Positions 54,624-63,496 are shown, counted from the first letter of the stretch. The stretch: DNA of 64,000 nt from CAG-411 sp050875145 (GCA_050875145.1 JBNMLH010000009.1:1-64000); one strand, 5' to 3'. The notes: a model not told the origin generated them from the letters alone. Program-made: numbers and translations.

Positions 54624-54681
54624 ACTAAGTTTTCTTGCGTACAAAAATCCGCTCGGCTTTCCATACGCAAAAGAACTTAGT
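54624..54681 (-). repeat. Inverted repeat in the clpP leader
   Basis: ACTAAGTTTTCTTGCGTA pairs with TACGCAAAAGAACTTAGT, 16 of 18 positions plus wobbles, with a 22-nt loop. It lies 85-140 bp before the clpP ATG and has no U-run. Confidence 0.65.
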
Positions 54682-54799
54682 GCAAAATGCCCCTATAGGA
54701 CTTCCACCTCTTTCTGCTCATGCATGTAGAAACTTTATCAGGAAGTTCAAAAAATCACAAAACAAACACTTTATTCAAGCTAATGCGTCAGTCACCAAT

Positions 54800-54819
54800 G
54801 TCCCATGCAAGCATGGGAC
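54800..54819 (-). repeat. Hairpin containing CATGCAAGCATG copy 3
   Basis: GTCCCATGC-AA-GCATGGGAC is a perfect 9-bp stem just after tig. It could end tig transcription, but there is no U-run. Confidence 0.55.
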
Positions 54820-54850
54820 TTGGGGCTGTCATTCGCATTATATAAAATTC

Positions 54851-56137
54851 TTATTTTTCTACTGTATTTTCAACAACAAATTCTGCTGCCTTCTGTACTG
54901 CAAGATCCTGTGCAAGCTGTTTCTTCTGCTCATCTCCGATTAACTCTTTTACCTTATCTAATTCCATCTGATAAGCATCTGCCATCTTCTTCATTTCGTC
55001 TTCAATTTCAGCTTCTGTTGCTTCAATCTTCTCAGCTTCTACAATAGCTTCTAATACTAATCTGCTCTGGATTCTCTTTAATGCCTGTGGTCTCATCTGC
55101 TCTAAGAATGCCTTTGGCTCCATACCTGTAAACTGGAAGTACTGATCTAAAGATAATCCCTGGCTCTGCATTCTACGTGCAAAGTCATCTACCATCTGAC
55201 GAACCTGTGTATCGATCATTGGTTCAGGAATTTCCATCTCTGCATTTTCAACAACCTTTGCTACTGCTTCATCTTCTTTTGCAGCCTTTGCAGCGTCTTC
55301 CTTCTTCTTTGTAAGCTCTTCTTTTACCTGAGCCTTGTATGCGTCTACTGTCTCGCACTCTGATACATCCTGTGCGAAATCATCATCTAACTCTGGCAAT
55401 TCTTTTGCTTTGATTTCTTTTACTGTTACCTTAAATGTAGCTGGCTTTCCTTTTAAGTCTTCTACATGGTAATCTTCTGGGAATGTAACATTGACTTCTG
55501 CTTCTTCCCCAATGTTCTTTCCGATTAACTGTTCTTCAAAGTTATCAATAAATGAGTGAGAACCAATTGTCAGTGGATAGTCTTCTCCTTTACCACCTTC
55601 AAATGCTACTCCGTCTACAAATCCTTCAAAATCAATTACTGCTGTATCTTTATCCTGAACAGCTCTGTCTTCTACAGTAATTGTTCTGGCATTCTGCTCT
55701 CTTACGCGGTCAATCTCTGCATTTACATCTTCATCAGATACTTCAACATCTGTCTTTTCTACTTCGATTCCCTTGTAATCTCCAAGTTTAACTTCTGGTT
55801 TTACAGCAACTTCAGCAGTGAAAATAAAAGGCTTTCCTGCTTCTACCTGTACAACATCAACAGATGGCTGTGAAACGATTTCTAAATCACATTCATCTAC
55901 TGCCTTTGCATATGCATCAGGTATGATTACATTTGCTGCTTCTTCATAGAATACTCCTGCACCGTACATCTTCTCGATAATTTTACGAGGAGCTTTTCCC
56001 TTACGGAATCCCTGTATATTCATCTTGCTCTTATTCTTCTGATAAGCCTTTTCGATTGCAGCTTCAAATTCTTCTGCACTTGCTTCGATAGTAAGTTTTG
56101 CCATATTCTTTTCTAACTTTTCGACCTGTAAACTCAT
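54851..56137 (-). CDS. tig: Trigger factor
   Basis: A 428-residue ribosome-associated chaperone. The ribosome-binding signature is IQGFRKGKAPRK, followed by the FKBP-type prolyl isomerase domain (about 155-240) and the helical C-terminal cradle. GGAGG precedes the ATG. It sits upstream of clpP-clpX-lon, the usual arrangement. Confidence 0.96.
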   Translation of the reverse strand: MSLQVEKLEKNMAKLTIEASAEEFEAAIEKAYQKNKSKMNIQGFRKGKAPRKIIEKMYGAGVFYEEAANVIIPDAYAKAVDECDLEIVSQPSVDVVQVEAGKPFIFTAEVAVKPEVKLGDYKGIEVEKTDVEVSDEDVNAEIDRVREQNARTITVEDRAVQDKDTAVIDFEGFVDGVAFEGGKGEDYPLTIGSHSFIDNFEEQLIGKNIGEEAEVNVTFPEDYHVEDLKGKPATFKVTVKEIKAKELPELDDDFAQDVSECETVDAYKAQVKEELTKKKEDAAKAAKEDEAVAKVVENAEMEIPEPMIDTQVRQMVDDFARRMQSQGLSLDQYFQFTGMEPKAFLEQMRPQALKRIQSRLVLEAIVEAEKIEATEAEIEDEMKKMADAYQMELDKVKELIGDEQKKQLAQDLAVQKAAEFVVENTVEK

Positions 56138-56223
56138 TGTTCTTATTTCCTCCTTCGTGCAGAATTATTCTACACTTCTTTTAAATTGTTTCCTTATATG
56201 CGGGTAAACCCATTCAAGATACG

Positions 56224-56253
56224 ATTATAACATGGAAAACCGCTAATTGTCTA
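56224..56253 (-). promoter_or_regulatory. tig promoter
   Basis: On the minus strand TAGACA (56248-56253), 18 bp, TATAAT (56224-56229). Confidence 0.65.
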
Positions 56254-56261
56254 TCTTTTTT

Positions 56262-57602
56262 TTATAAAGCCCACTTTTCTTTTACAACATCTGCTACCTG
56301 TTTTACATATTTAGCACAAAGGGCATCCGTTTCTGCCTCAACCATCACACGAACCAAAGGTTCTGTACCGCTTTGACGAAGTAAAATTCTTCCGTTCGTT
56401 CCCAGTTCTTCTTCTACCTGTTTTGCTGCTGCAAGTACATCCGGATCTTCCATAGCTGCATTTTTATCTGTAACTCGTACATTTTCCAATAATTGTGGGA
56501 AAATAGTAACTTCACGCGTCAAATCCGACAATGGAGTTTTCTTTGTAAGAATTACTTCCATAATCATGAGTGCTGTTAAAATTCCATCTCCTGTTGCTGC
56601 ATATTTACTGAAAATAATATGTCCTGACTGCTCTCCACCAATAATATGGTCATTTTGCATCATATTCTCATACACATATTTATCACCAACTGCGGTCTTT
56701 TCATAAGAGATTCCTTTTTTATCAAATGCTTTATACAATCCTAAATTTGACATAACAGTGGTAACTACTGTATTGTTATTTAATTCTCCTTTTTCTTTTA
56801 GATATGTTCCACATACATATAGAATCAAGTCTCCATCCACAACATTTCCTTTGTTGTCAACGGCAAGGCAACGGTCTGCATCACCATCAAATGCAAATCC
56901 TACATCCAAATTGTTTTCTTTTACAAAACTCTGCAATACTTCAATATGTGTAGAACCACAATTCGTATTAATATTAGTTCCGTCTGGATGATTATTAATT
57001 ACATATGTCTTTGCACCAAGCGCATCAAACACACCTTTGGCAATTTCATAAGCAGAACCATTCGCACAATCCAATCCCACTCTCATATCTTTAAAAGAAC
57101 GAGTAGCAAGTGACATCAGGTAACCAATATAACGATTTCTACCTACTGTATAATCCGTAGTACGACCAATCGCATCCTTAGTTGCAAATGGTATCGCATC
57201 ATCCGGACCGTCAATATAATCCTCAATCATTTTTTCTACTTTTGCTTCTAATTTATGTCCCAAGCCATTTAAAATTTTTATTCCATTGTCATAGTATGGA
57301 TTGTGACTTGCAGAAATCATAATACCGCAATCAAAATCCTCACTTCTTACCACATAAGATACGCTCGGAGTTGTTGTAACATGTATCAAATATACATCTG
57401 CCCCACTAGCTGTCAATCCCGCTGAAAGTGCATCTTCAAACATATAACTGGAGCGTCTGGTATCTTTACCAATTACAATTCTCGCCTTATGTTCTTTTCC
57501 ATAATAATACCCCAAAAAACGTCCTACCTTATATGCATGCATAACATTTAAAACTACATTTGCCTCTCCTCGGAATCCATCCGTTCCAAAATATTTACCC
57601 AT
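56262..57602 (-). CDS. glmM: Phosphoglucosamine mutase
   Basis: A 446-residue enzyme converting glucosamine-6-phosphate to glucosamine-1-phosphate for UDP-GlcNAc and peptidoglycan. The active-site phosphoserine is in ISASHNPYYDNG, the metal loop is DGDADRCL and the phosphate loop RQSGTEPLVRVM. FGTDGFRG opens the protein as usual. A ribosome site GGTGGAG precedes the ATG. Confidence 0.96.
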   Translation of the reverse strand: MGKYFGTDGFRGEANVVLNVMHAYKVGRFLGYYYGKEHKARIVIGKDTRRSSYMFEDALSAGLTASGADVYLIHVTTTPSVSYVVRSEDFDCGIMISASHNPYYDNGIKILNGLGHKLEAKVEKMIEDYIDGPDDAIPFATKDAIGRTTDYTVGRNRYIGYLMSLATRSFKDMRVGLDCANGSAYEIAKGVFDALGAKTYVINNHPDGTNINTNCGSTHIEVLQSFVKENNLDVGFAFDGDADRCLAVDNKGNVVDGDLILYVCGTYLKEKGELNNNTVVTTVMSNLGLYKAFDKKGISYEKTAVGDKYVYENMMQNDHIIGGEQSGHIIFSKYAATGDGILTALMIMEVILTKKTPLSDLTREVTIFPQLLENVRVTDKNAAMEDPDVLAAAKQVEEELGTNGRILLRQSGTEPLVRVMVEAETDALCAKYVKQVADVVKEKWAL

Positions 57603-57646
57603 TTTTCTTCTCCACCTTTGCTATGTTTCTTTTTTGCTTAACTTTC

Positions 57647-57675
57647 ATTTTAACATAGCCATTTTTCAAAGTAAA
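57647..57675 (-). promoter_or_regulatory. Possible glmM promoter
   Basis: On the minus strand TTTACT (57670-57675), 17 bp, TAAAAT (57647-57652). Confidence 0.45.
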
Positions 57676-57719
57676 GAGCGCAAGACCGCAAACCATAAGA
57701 TACTGAGATTAAATTTTTC

Positions 57720-57833
57720 CTAAACTATTGCAATCATTTTTATTACCTTATATTTCATACATTTTTTCCAGATGATACTCCTAAATAACACAAAGACTGC
57801 GACACGAAGAAATCCTATTACAAAATATAGCAC
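57720..57833 (-). CDS. Possible small hydrophobic protein (37 aa)
   Basis: From a GTG at 57833 with AAGGAG 11 nt upstream, the product is MLYFVIGFLRVAVFVLF followed by a basic tail (RSIIWKKCMKYK). One membrane helix with positive charges after it is a plausible small membrane protein. It begins 73 bp after the anchored protein gene at 57907-58560 on the same strand and may belong to that operon. It is short, so chance is not excluded. Confidence 0.35.
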   Translation of the reverse strand: MLYFVIGFLRVAVFVLFRSIIWKKCMKYKVIKMIAIV

Positions 57834-57906
57834 TGGTTTATGTTCTCCTTTTATATTTTGTACTACTTTTTCTTTGTGCAACAGTCCCTGTTTATATCCT
57901 TACACT

Positions 57907-58560
57907 TTATTTATTCTTTGCATTGTCTGCCTTTTTATCATACTTTGAGGTGTAACGTTCCCTATCAACATTTACCTTTTCCTGTTTTACAGCCCTTTCA
58001 TATTCATTCACTACAGTTTCCTGTTTTTTGGCACTTGCCAAAATATTTGAATTAGGTCCAGAAATTAACAAAGAACCATCCTGCTGCGCATAGGCAAGAA
58101 AAATGTATTGTTTTCCCACTTCTGGCAAACAATCTTCATCAAATAATACTACGGATTTTTTGTCCTGTGCAACTCCACCATGTTTCACAATTTTAATCTC
58201 TTTTTCCTTTTCCAACTCTCCTTTGATGTTTTCTTTTACACGGATTGAGTAATGTGTATACGGTGTTCCTTCTTCTACTGTCTTTCCTTTTGCATCTTCC
58301 ATCGGCACAACGTCTTCATATGTTGTTTCGTCCTTGCTTACCACTTCCCCCAAAAATACATAGTCTACAATCCCTACTGATTCATTTATATTTTCTGTAT
58401 CATATACGAAATCCGCTTTCATAGCATATACTGGCAAATCAGATACATTTGCCGCAGCGTTTTCTACATTTTTATTTTTTCCTTTCTGCATATACAGCAT
58501 CCCAGAAATCCCAGCCACGACTCCTAGCACAAGTATTACGGTTAAAATTTTCTTTTTCAT
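57907..58560 (-). CDS. Anchored extracytoplasmic protein next to the matrixin
   Basis: Starting at 58560 (AGGAGG 7 nt upstream) gives 217 residues with one N-terminal membrane anchor. The outside domain has YVFLGEVV, YSIRVKENIKGELEKEKEIK and GKQYIFLAYAQQDGSLLIS. This order of strands recalls netrin/TIMP-like OB-fold domains, some of which inhibit metalloproteases. Since a secreted metalloprotease gene lies 16 bp upstream, an inhibitor or partner role is attractive, but it is inference. It resembles in layout the protein encoded at 19556-20209. Confidence 0.72.
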   Translation of the reverse strand: MKKKILTVILVLGVVAGISGMLYMQKGKNKNVENAAANVSDLPVYAMKADFVYDTENINESVGIVDYVFLGEVVSKDETTYEDVVPMEDAKGKTVEEGTPYTHYSIRVKENIKGELEKEKEIKIVKHGGVAQDKKSVVLFDEDCLPEVGKQYIFLAYAQQDGSLLISGPNSNILASAKKQETVVNEYERAVKQEKVNVDRERYTSKYDKKADNAKNK

Positions 58561-58576
58561 AAAGCATCCTCCTATT

Positions 58577-59131
58577 CTAATATTTTTTGTAGGCAGCCGT
58601 ATAAGAATCTTTATCATCTTTTCCTAATGATGTTTTTCTAGTCTGTGACTTATACATAATGTTGCCAGTTCTACTATGAGCCAATCCCAACGCATGACCC
58701 ATTTCATGTGTTGCCGTATTTTCAATTTCAATTCCTACACAATCTTTTAAATAATATTTATTTAATTCAATCTTTCCTGATGGATATGTAATCCCCGTAC
58801 TTCCATTCGATTTGTTAATGTCTGTCACATATACATCCTGTACCACTTTTATAGAATCTTTTCGAATCACACCCGGCTTATATTCATTCCAAGTCTTTTT
58901 TGCCAACCAGATATAATCCATATAAGCACTATTTCCGTCTACATCTAAATGCTTTCCACTATCTACTAAATTCCATTCCAAGACATATGCCTTAGCTAAA
59001 GCATGAATATTGTTTCCCGTTGCCAATATTCCCATTGCTAAAATACAACTTATCACTCCCTTTTTTAATTTATTCCTTCGTTTTTTACTGACTATTTTCC
59101 ACTGTTTTCTTATAAAATTATTCTTATACAC
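58577..59131 (-). CDS. Secreted matrixin-type zinc metalloprotease
   Basis: A 184-residue protein from a GTG start (GGAGA 7 nt upstream). A signal peptide (about 22-48) precedes a compact matrixin-like domain. The zinc motif is THEMGHALGLAH (His142, Glu143, His146, His152), with the Met-turn NIMY (Met159). At about 135 mature residues it is close to a minimal catalytic domain, with no pro-domain or binding modules visible. The substrate is unknown. Confidence 0.88.
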   Translation of the reverse strand: MYKNNFIRKQWKIVSKKRRNKLKKGVISCILAMGILATGNNIHALAKAYVLEWNLVDSGKHLDVDGNSAYMDYIWLAKKTWNEYKPGVIRKDSIKVVQDVYVTDINKSNGSTGITYPSGKIELNKYYLKDCVGIEIENTATHEMGHALGLAHSRTGNIMYKSQTRKTSLGKDDKDSYTAAYKKY

Positions 59132-59305
59132 TTTTGTTTCTCCTTTTTATTTTCTTTTTTAATAAATGTATCCTCTCCCTTTTCGCGAATAGCACAGAAT
59201 AAAATTATTAATGTAATTATATGTTGTTGTATATTATATGTCAAGTCATTTCTACATCAAAGCATTGTAATGCAAACATTTCTCAATAGTGTATTTCAAA
59301 CAAAA

Positions 59306-59358
59306 AGAGCATTTGCATGAATACTAACCTTGCAGCCTGTGATTCATACAAACGCTCT
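59306..59358 (-). terminator. Terminator after the asparaginase gene
   Basis: On the minus strand AGAGCGTTTGTATGAA pairs with TTCATGCAAATGCTCT (two wobbles), with a 21-nt loop, then TTTTTG. Confidence 0.85.
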
Positions 59359-59365
59359 ATATCTC

Positions 59366-60412
59366 CTAGATTATCTGTTCATAAAATAAATTACTTTCAC
59401 AAATTTCCTCTACCGTTTTTTCAGTTTGGCTATATGCCAGTACAAGTTTCATATACCCTGCAATCGGTGATATATCAAACATTGGATAAACACCTTCCTT
59501 GAGAAGCGCATCCTGTGTCGCATAACTATCCATTCCCTCTTTTTTTAAGGAAGCCACATATACCGGAAGTCCCTGTTTGCTACACCGTTTAGCAAATGCC
59601 AAAAAAGAATACTTTTCTCCTTTTGTACAGGCAGTCCCTGCATGATACAAATAATGATATACTGCTGCCACTCCTTCCCCTGGCACAATAGAATCATAAT
59701 TCTGTCCCGGATAAGGCATCAAAAATAATATATCTTTTTCAAAGCAAAGCTTAGATGTAAAAAAAGCTTTTGTAGATTTTTGTAACTGCTCCAAAGTTGG
59801 ATTATGTGCAGCATTTGATAACTGCAAGATAAAATTTCTCTTTTCTTTGTTTTGCGGCAGCATTTTTCCAAAACACTCCCCTCCAAAGCTCCCATATTGA
59901 TCTCGCACATTATCCGCTGGAATCATACGAGTTGCCAGATGTATCTCCACTTCTTCCTTATCATTTTCATAAACAGAAAATACACCCCTTATTTTTCCCT
60001 GCCGAATAAGTTCCACCGCAGCTCGTAGATTTGTCACTCCATTACTTTTTGGATGCCCCACAGGATAATTACTGGCAATCAACAAAATCGGAATTGTTAC
60101 ATGTCCAAATAGCATACCAACAAGTGCTGATGTATACGCCAGCGTATCTGTTCCATGTGCAATCACTACTCCTTCATATTTTTCAAAAGGAAATGCATAC
60201 AAAAAATCGTATAATTTCTGCCACTCTCTTTTTGTGAAATTTTCACTCAAAGATTGAAACGGAGAAAAAATTTCAAATATATCCTGTTCCTTATATAAAT
60301 CCTCATATGCAGCCGTTAGCTTGTATATAGATTGTTTTCCCACATCTATAATATGTTCTTCTACAGAACTACCTATGGTTCCACCTGTTAAAATTAAAGC
60401 TATTTTTTTCAT
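59366..60412 (-). CDS. Asparaginase family protein
   Basis: A 348-residue enzyme of the bacterial L-asparaginase family. The two active-site threonines lie in LTGGTIGSS and HGTDTLAYTS. It hydrolyses asparagine to aspartate and ammonia. No signal peptide is seen, so it should be cytoplasmic. The C-terminal part is less typical, and a related amidohydrolase role is possible. It begins 36 bp after the ABC ATPase gene and could share its transcript. Confidence 0.88.
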   Translation of the reverse strand: MKKIALILTGGTIGSSVEEHIIDVGKQSIYKLTAAYEDLYKEQDIFEIFSPFQSLSENFTKREWQKLYDFLYAFPFEKYEGVVIAHGTDTLAYTSALVGMLFGHVTIPILLIASNYPVGHPKSNGVTNLRAAVELIRQGKIRGVFSVYENDKEEVEIHLATRMIPADNVRDQYGSFGGECFGKMLPQNKEKRNFILQLSNAAHNPTLEQLQKSTKAFFTSKLCFEKDILFLMPYPGQNYDSIVPGEGVAAVYHYLYHAGTACTKGEKYSFLAFAKRCSKQGLPVYVASLKKEGMDSYATQDALLKEGVYPMFDISPIAGYMKLVLAYSQTEKTVEEICESNLFYEQII

Positions 60413-60448
60413 GATTCTTCCTGCTTTCTGTTTTTCACAAATCTCTAT

Positions 60449-61111
60449 TTACAATTGGTTTAATTTTCCGTTCTCCAAATAGTAAATCTTCTCACACTGT
60501 TTTGCAATTCTTTTATCATGTGTCACAATAATACTACTATTCCCCTGCTCATGAAGTTTATGTAACGTTTTCATTACCTTTTCTGCATTCTCATCATCCA
60601 AAGAACCCGTAGGTTCATCTGCAAGTAATAACTGTGGTTTTTGTACCATTGCCCTAGCTATTGCCACACGTTGTTGTTCCCCACCAGAAAGTTGACATAC
60701 TTTTTTTTCTAACAAATCATAAATTTGAAAATTTTCCACTACAGAAAGCACACGACTCCTTATTTCTCTCTTGGATTTTTTTCCAATATACATAGGTGCT
60801 GCAATATTATCATAAACAGACAATCCTTTTAACAAAGCATAATCTTGCATAATAAAACCTATCTTCTCATTGCGCATCCTATTCCATGTTTTTTTCTCCT
60901 TTATAATATCCTTACCCATCCAATGATATTTTCCCTCATCAGGTAATTCTAACAATCCCAAAATTCGTAACAATGTAGATTTTCCTGAACCTGATTTACC
61001 TAAAATAGCAATCATGTCTCCCTGCTTTAAGGTAAAATTCAAACCATTTAATACAGCGTACTTCTTTTCCTTTTCTCTATATGTTTTTTTTATATTTATA
61101 AGTTCGATCAC
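60449..61111 (-). CDS. ABC transporter ATPase (MacB/LolD type)
   Basis: A 220-residue ATPase. I prefer GTG at 61111 (AAGGAGG 8 nt upstream), which overlaps the permease stop; an earlier ATG at 61132 lies inside the permease gene. Walker A is GKSGSGKST, the signature LSGGEQQRVAIARA, Walker B LLADEPTGSLD. This subfamily works with FtsX-type permeases, encoded just upstream, in peptide export, sensing or resistance. Confidence 0.93.
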   Translation of the reverse strand: MIELINIKKTYREKEKKYAVLNGLNFTLKQGDMIAILGKSGSGKSTLLRILGLLELPDEGKYHWMGKDIIKEKKTWNRMRNEKIGFIMQDYALLKGLSVYDNIAAPMYIGKKSKREIRSRVLSVVENFQIYDLLEKKVCQLSGGEQQRVAIARAMVQKPQLLLADEPTGSLDDENAEKVMKTLHKLHEQGNSSIIVTHDKRIAKQCEKIYYLENGKLNQL

Positions 61112-62214
61112 ATATGATACCTCCTTCTCCATTTTTTTACTATTGCCATATACACAAATATAATTAACATAATATATACTAAACAGTATATAGTAAGAAA
61201 AAGTACCGTATTCCCATCCGTTATCTTACTATTAAAAACTTTTCTTTTCTCAATAAAATTGCAAAAAGAAAAAAATGCTGCTACAACCATTACCAAATTA
61301 ATAATGTGCTGTCCACACCACAATGCAAATATACCGCCGTATCCCAATCCTAACATGCGATAAAGTTGATACTCCTCCTGGTTTCTGCGAAAGTACATAT
61401 AAATCTGAATACTTACACTAACAAATGCCATTACCAAAAGAAACATCATATACAAACCATTCCCTATTATATCTTTCCTAATCTGTATTTTTCCATTTTC
61501 CTTTGCTTGTTCAAGGGATGTCACCTTATATCTGTTTTTTAAAAGTTCTAATGCAGAATTTTTCCCTTCTGCATTAACAATAAGACTAACTGCTTCTAAG
61601 TTACTATCCGTTCCCATCCATTCTAATATTTCCACACTGTTCGTCAACATTGCACCCCATCCTTGATTCATCAAGGAAAATAAGTTTCCATCTGCATTTT
61701 TGTCTAAATGTATACATTGTCCTGGATTTTTCAATATACCTGCTACAACTACTTTTTTCTTCTTACCATCTTTGGTAAGCACCACTTCATCTCCAACATT
61801 ATATATTTCAGCTATCTGTCCCCCAAGAATAATTTGATTATCCTCATCTGTAAACCAATGCCCTTCCTTTAAAATATATTGTACCTTCTCCATTGTAGTA
61901 TTTATATATTCCAATGATGGAACTTCTCTATAATCAATTTTATCAATTCCAACACTGATATCACTATACATATATCCTACACAATTTTCTCCCACAAGCT
62001 TTTTTACATCTTTTATAAAGTTATCTTTATCATCCTGATTGTTTTCCACCAAATACAATTCCTTATTTACAACAACATTATCAAGCGTTTTGCTGTCACG
62101 AATTACCTGTATCAGCGTATGGTTTGTAATAAAAAGGACAATAAGCATCTGTATTATAAGTAATACAGAATATGGAATATGAAGCAAATAATTTTTTATT
62201 GTTAATCGAAACAT
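61108..62214 (-). CDS. FtsX-type ABC permease
   Basis: A 368-residue membrane protein. An N-terminal helix (about 12-32), a large extracellular domain (about 35-245) and three C-terminal helices with the cytoplasmic RRNQEEYQLYRMLGLG segment give the MacB/FtsX layout. It pairs with the ATPase gene that follows and with the half-size permease gene upstream (4-bp gap). Confidence 0.88.
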   Translation of the reverse strand: MFRLTIKNYLLHIPYSVLLIIQMLIVLFITNHTLIQVIRDSKTLDNVVVNKELYLVENNQDDKDNFIKDVKKLVGENCVGYMYSDISVGIDKIDYREVPSLEYINTTMEKVQYILKEGHWFTDEDNQIILGGQIAEIYNVGDEVVLTKDGKKKKVVVAGILKNPGQCIHLDKNADGNLFSLMNQGWGAMLTNSVEILEWMGTDSNLEAVSLIVNAEGKNSALELLKNRYKVTSLEQAKENGKIQIRKDIIGNGLYMMFLLVMAFVSVSIQIYMYFRRNQEEYQLYRMLGLGYGGIFALWCGQHIINLVMVVAAFFSFCNFIEKRKVFNSKITDGNTVLFLTIYCLVYIMLIIFVYMAIVKKWRRRYHM

Positions 62215-62218
62215 ATTC

Positions 62219-62725
62219 TTATCCTTTCAATCTATTTTGCATATACAAATAACTAGCCAGTACAGATATTCCCTGCAATTCAACATGTAGTCTCAAAAGA
62301 CATACGCATACAGTTCCCAGTAAATATCCCCCTAAGGTAAACATTAAAATCAGCACCAAAAATAATGCCACTATACTGGCTGCAATCTGAAACAATAGCA
62401 TTTCTATTTGTACAGATAATATAAGTACAGTTTTCTTTATTCCTATCATATGTAATATCAAAAAATCTTCTTTTCGTTCCTCTAAACTCTGTAACCAAAC
62501 AATAAAAAAGCCGATTCCTATAGATAAACATAACACCCCAAATACTCCGCCTCTTATATAAAATAAAAAACTAGCTTTTTTTACACTATTACCACAATAC
62601 AACAACAGCGAACTGAAAACCAGTGCTAAACTGCATAAATAAAAAAAAGCCATTATTTTTTCCTTTTTCCAAAACACCTTGCTATTATATAAAGAGAAAT
62701 ATATCTCATTCATATGTTTTTTCAT
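62219..62725 (-). CDS. Half-size FtsX-like permease
   Basis: A 168-residue membrane protein that matches only the C-terminal, membrane part of FtsX permeases (LEERKEDFLILHMIGIKKTVL and flanking helices), plus an extra pair of N-terminal helices. The usual large outside domain is missing. With the next gene it could form an asymmetric dimer. The start is uncertain: AAAGGG abuts the ATG at 62725, while an ATG at 62713 would have a 12-nt spacing. Confidence 0.75.
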   Translation of the reverse strand: MKKHMNEIYFSLYNSKVFWKKEKIMAFFYLCSLALVFSSLLLYCGNSVKKASFLFYIRGGVFGVLCLSIGIGFFIVWLQSLEERKEDFLILHMIGIKKTVLILSVQIEMLLFQIAASIVALFLVLILMFTLGGYLLGTVCVCLLRLHVELQGISVLASYLYMQNRLKG

Positions 62726-62794
62726 CCCTTTACTTTTCCCAAAATTTATCGATTATTAACTTTCACTAAATCAGAAACCAAACTTCAAAGTAGA

Positions 62795-63496
62795 TTATTC
62801 CCCCTTTGCAGCATTAAGCTTCCACTCCAAATACCTTGTTTTCCATTCCTTATACCTTCTTCGACTTAAAATAAGATGATCACCATTTTTCATAACAATA
62901 TTTCTAGCATCAAAAGAACCCACCCATTGAAAATTCACTAAATAAGAACGATGTGGCATAAAGAAGCCAAATTTTTTCAACTGTTTTTCCAATTTAGAAA
63001 TCTGCTCCATACATATGTACTCTCCATTATCTGTATGGAGTTTGACTTGTCTTAACTCCACCTCAAAATAAATTATTTTTTTTACTGGAATTTTCTTCTT
63101 TCCAATATTTTTTATAGGAAGGGAAATACGCTGTTCTTTTTTATAACAAAATTTTGCTGGCACAAAAGTTTCCTGCAATTCTTTCTTAATCTCTACTTTA
63201 TCAATATAACGGAATACTTCTACTTGATATCCTTCTCCGCCGACCTCTGTATGTGTATTCAATACAAAAAATATAACTTCTTCATTCCATTTTCGGTATT
63301 TTTTTATAGTATCAAATCCATTCCCCTGCGACATCTGAATATTCATAAGAACAACATCAAACTTTTCCTGCGCTTCTAAAAAAACTTTCCCACTTTCATA
63401 AGTGGATATATCTACCTGTGCATTTGAGTAATCCTTTATCTGTTGTTTTACCACTTCAATCCATTTTTTCTCATTATCTACTATTGCAATCTTCAA
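62795..63496 (-). CDS. LytTR regulator with atypical receiver domain
   Basis: A 233-residue protein from a TTG start (GGGAG 11 nt upstream). The N-terminal receiver fold is recognisable, but the phospho-acceptor Asp is replaced by Asn52 (VVLMNIQMSQGNGFD), and the acidic pair reads IVDNE. The C-terminal LytTR domain is intact (IIYFEVELRQVKLHTDNGEY, FFMPHRSYLVNFQWV, ILSRRRYKEW). No kinase gene lies in the window beside it. It probably controls the downstream ABC transporter genes without normal phosphorylation, perhaps by ligand or protein binding. Confidence 0.85.
   Translation of the reverse strand: MKIAIVDNEKKWIEVVKQQIKDYSNAQVDISTYESGKVFLEAQEKFDVVLMNIQMSQGNGFDTIKKYRKWNEEVIFFVLNTHTEVGGEGYQVEVFRYIDKVEIKKELQETFVPAKFCYKKEQRISLPIKNIGKKKIPVKKIIYFEVELRQVKLHTDNGEYICMEQISKLEKQLKKFGFFMPHRSYLVNFQWVGSFDARNIVMKNGDHLILSRRRYKEWKTRYLEWKLNAAKGE

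Larger units (their letters stand above)
54540..54850 (-). other. Structured intergenic region between tig and clpP (311 bp)
   Basis: It holds an 18-bp imperfect inverted repeat (54624-54641 with 54664-54681), flanked by CCTGATAA and TTATCAGG. It also holds a GTCCCATGC/GCATGGGAC hairpin (54800-54819) inside an outer AATGCG/CGCATT pair. No ORF, CIRCE or CtsR box was recognised. Confidence 0.6.

Noticed and set aside
54540..56261. CIRCE or CtsR operators in the tig-clpP region
   Set aside because: I looked for the CIRCE inverted repeat and for GGTCAAA-type heptamers and found neither.
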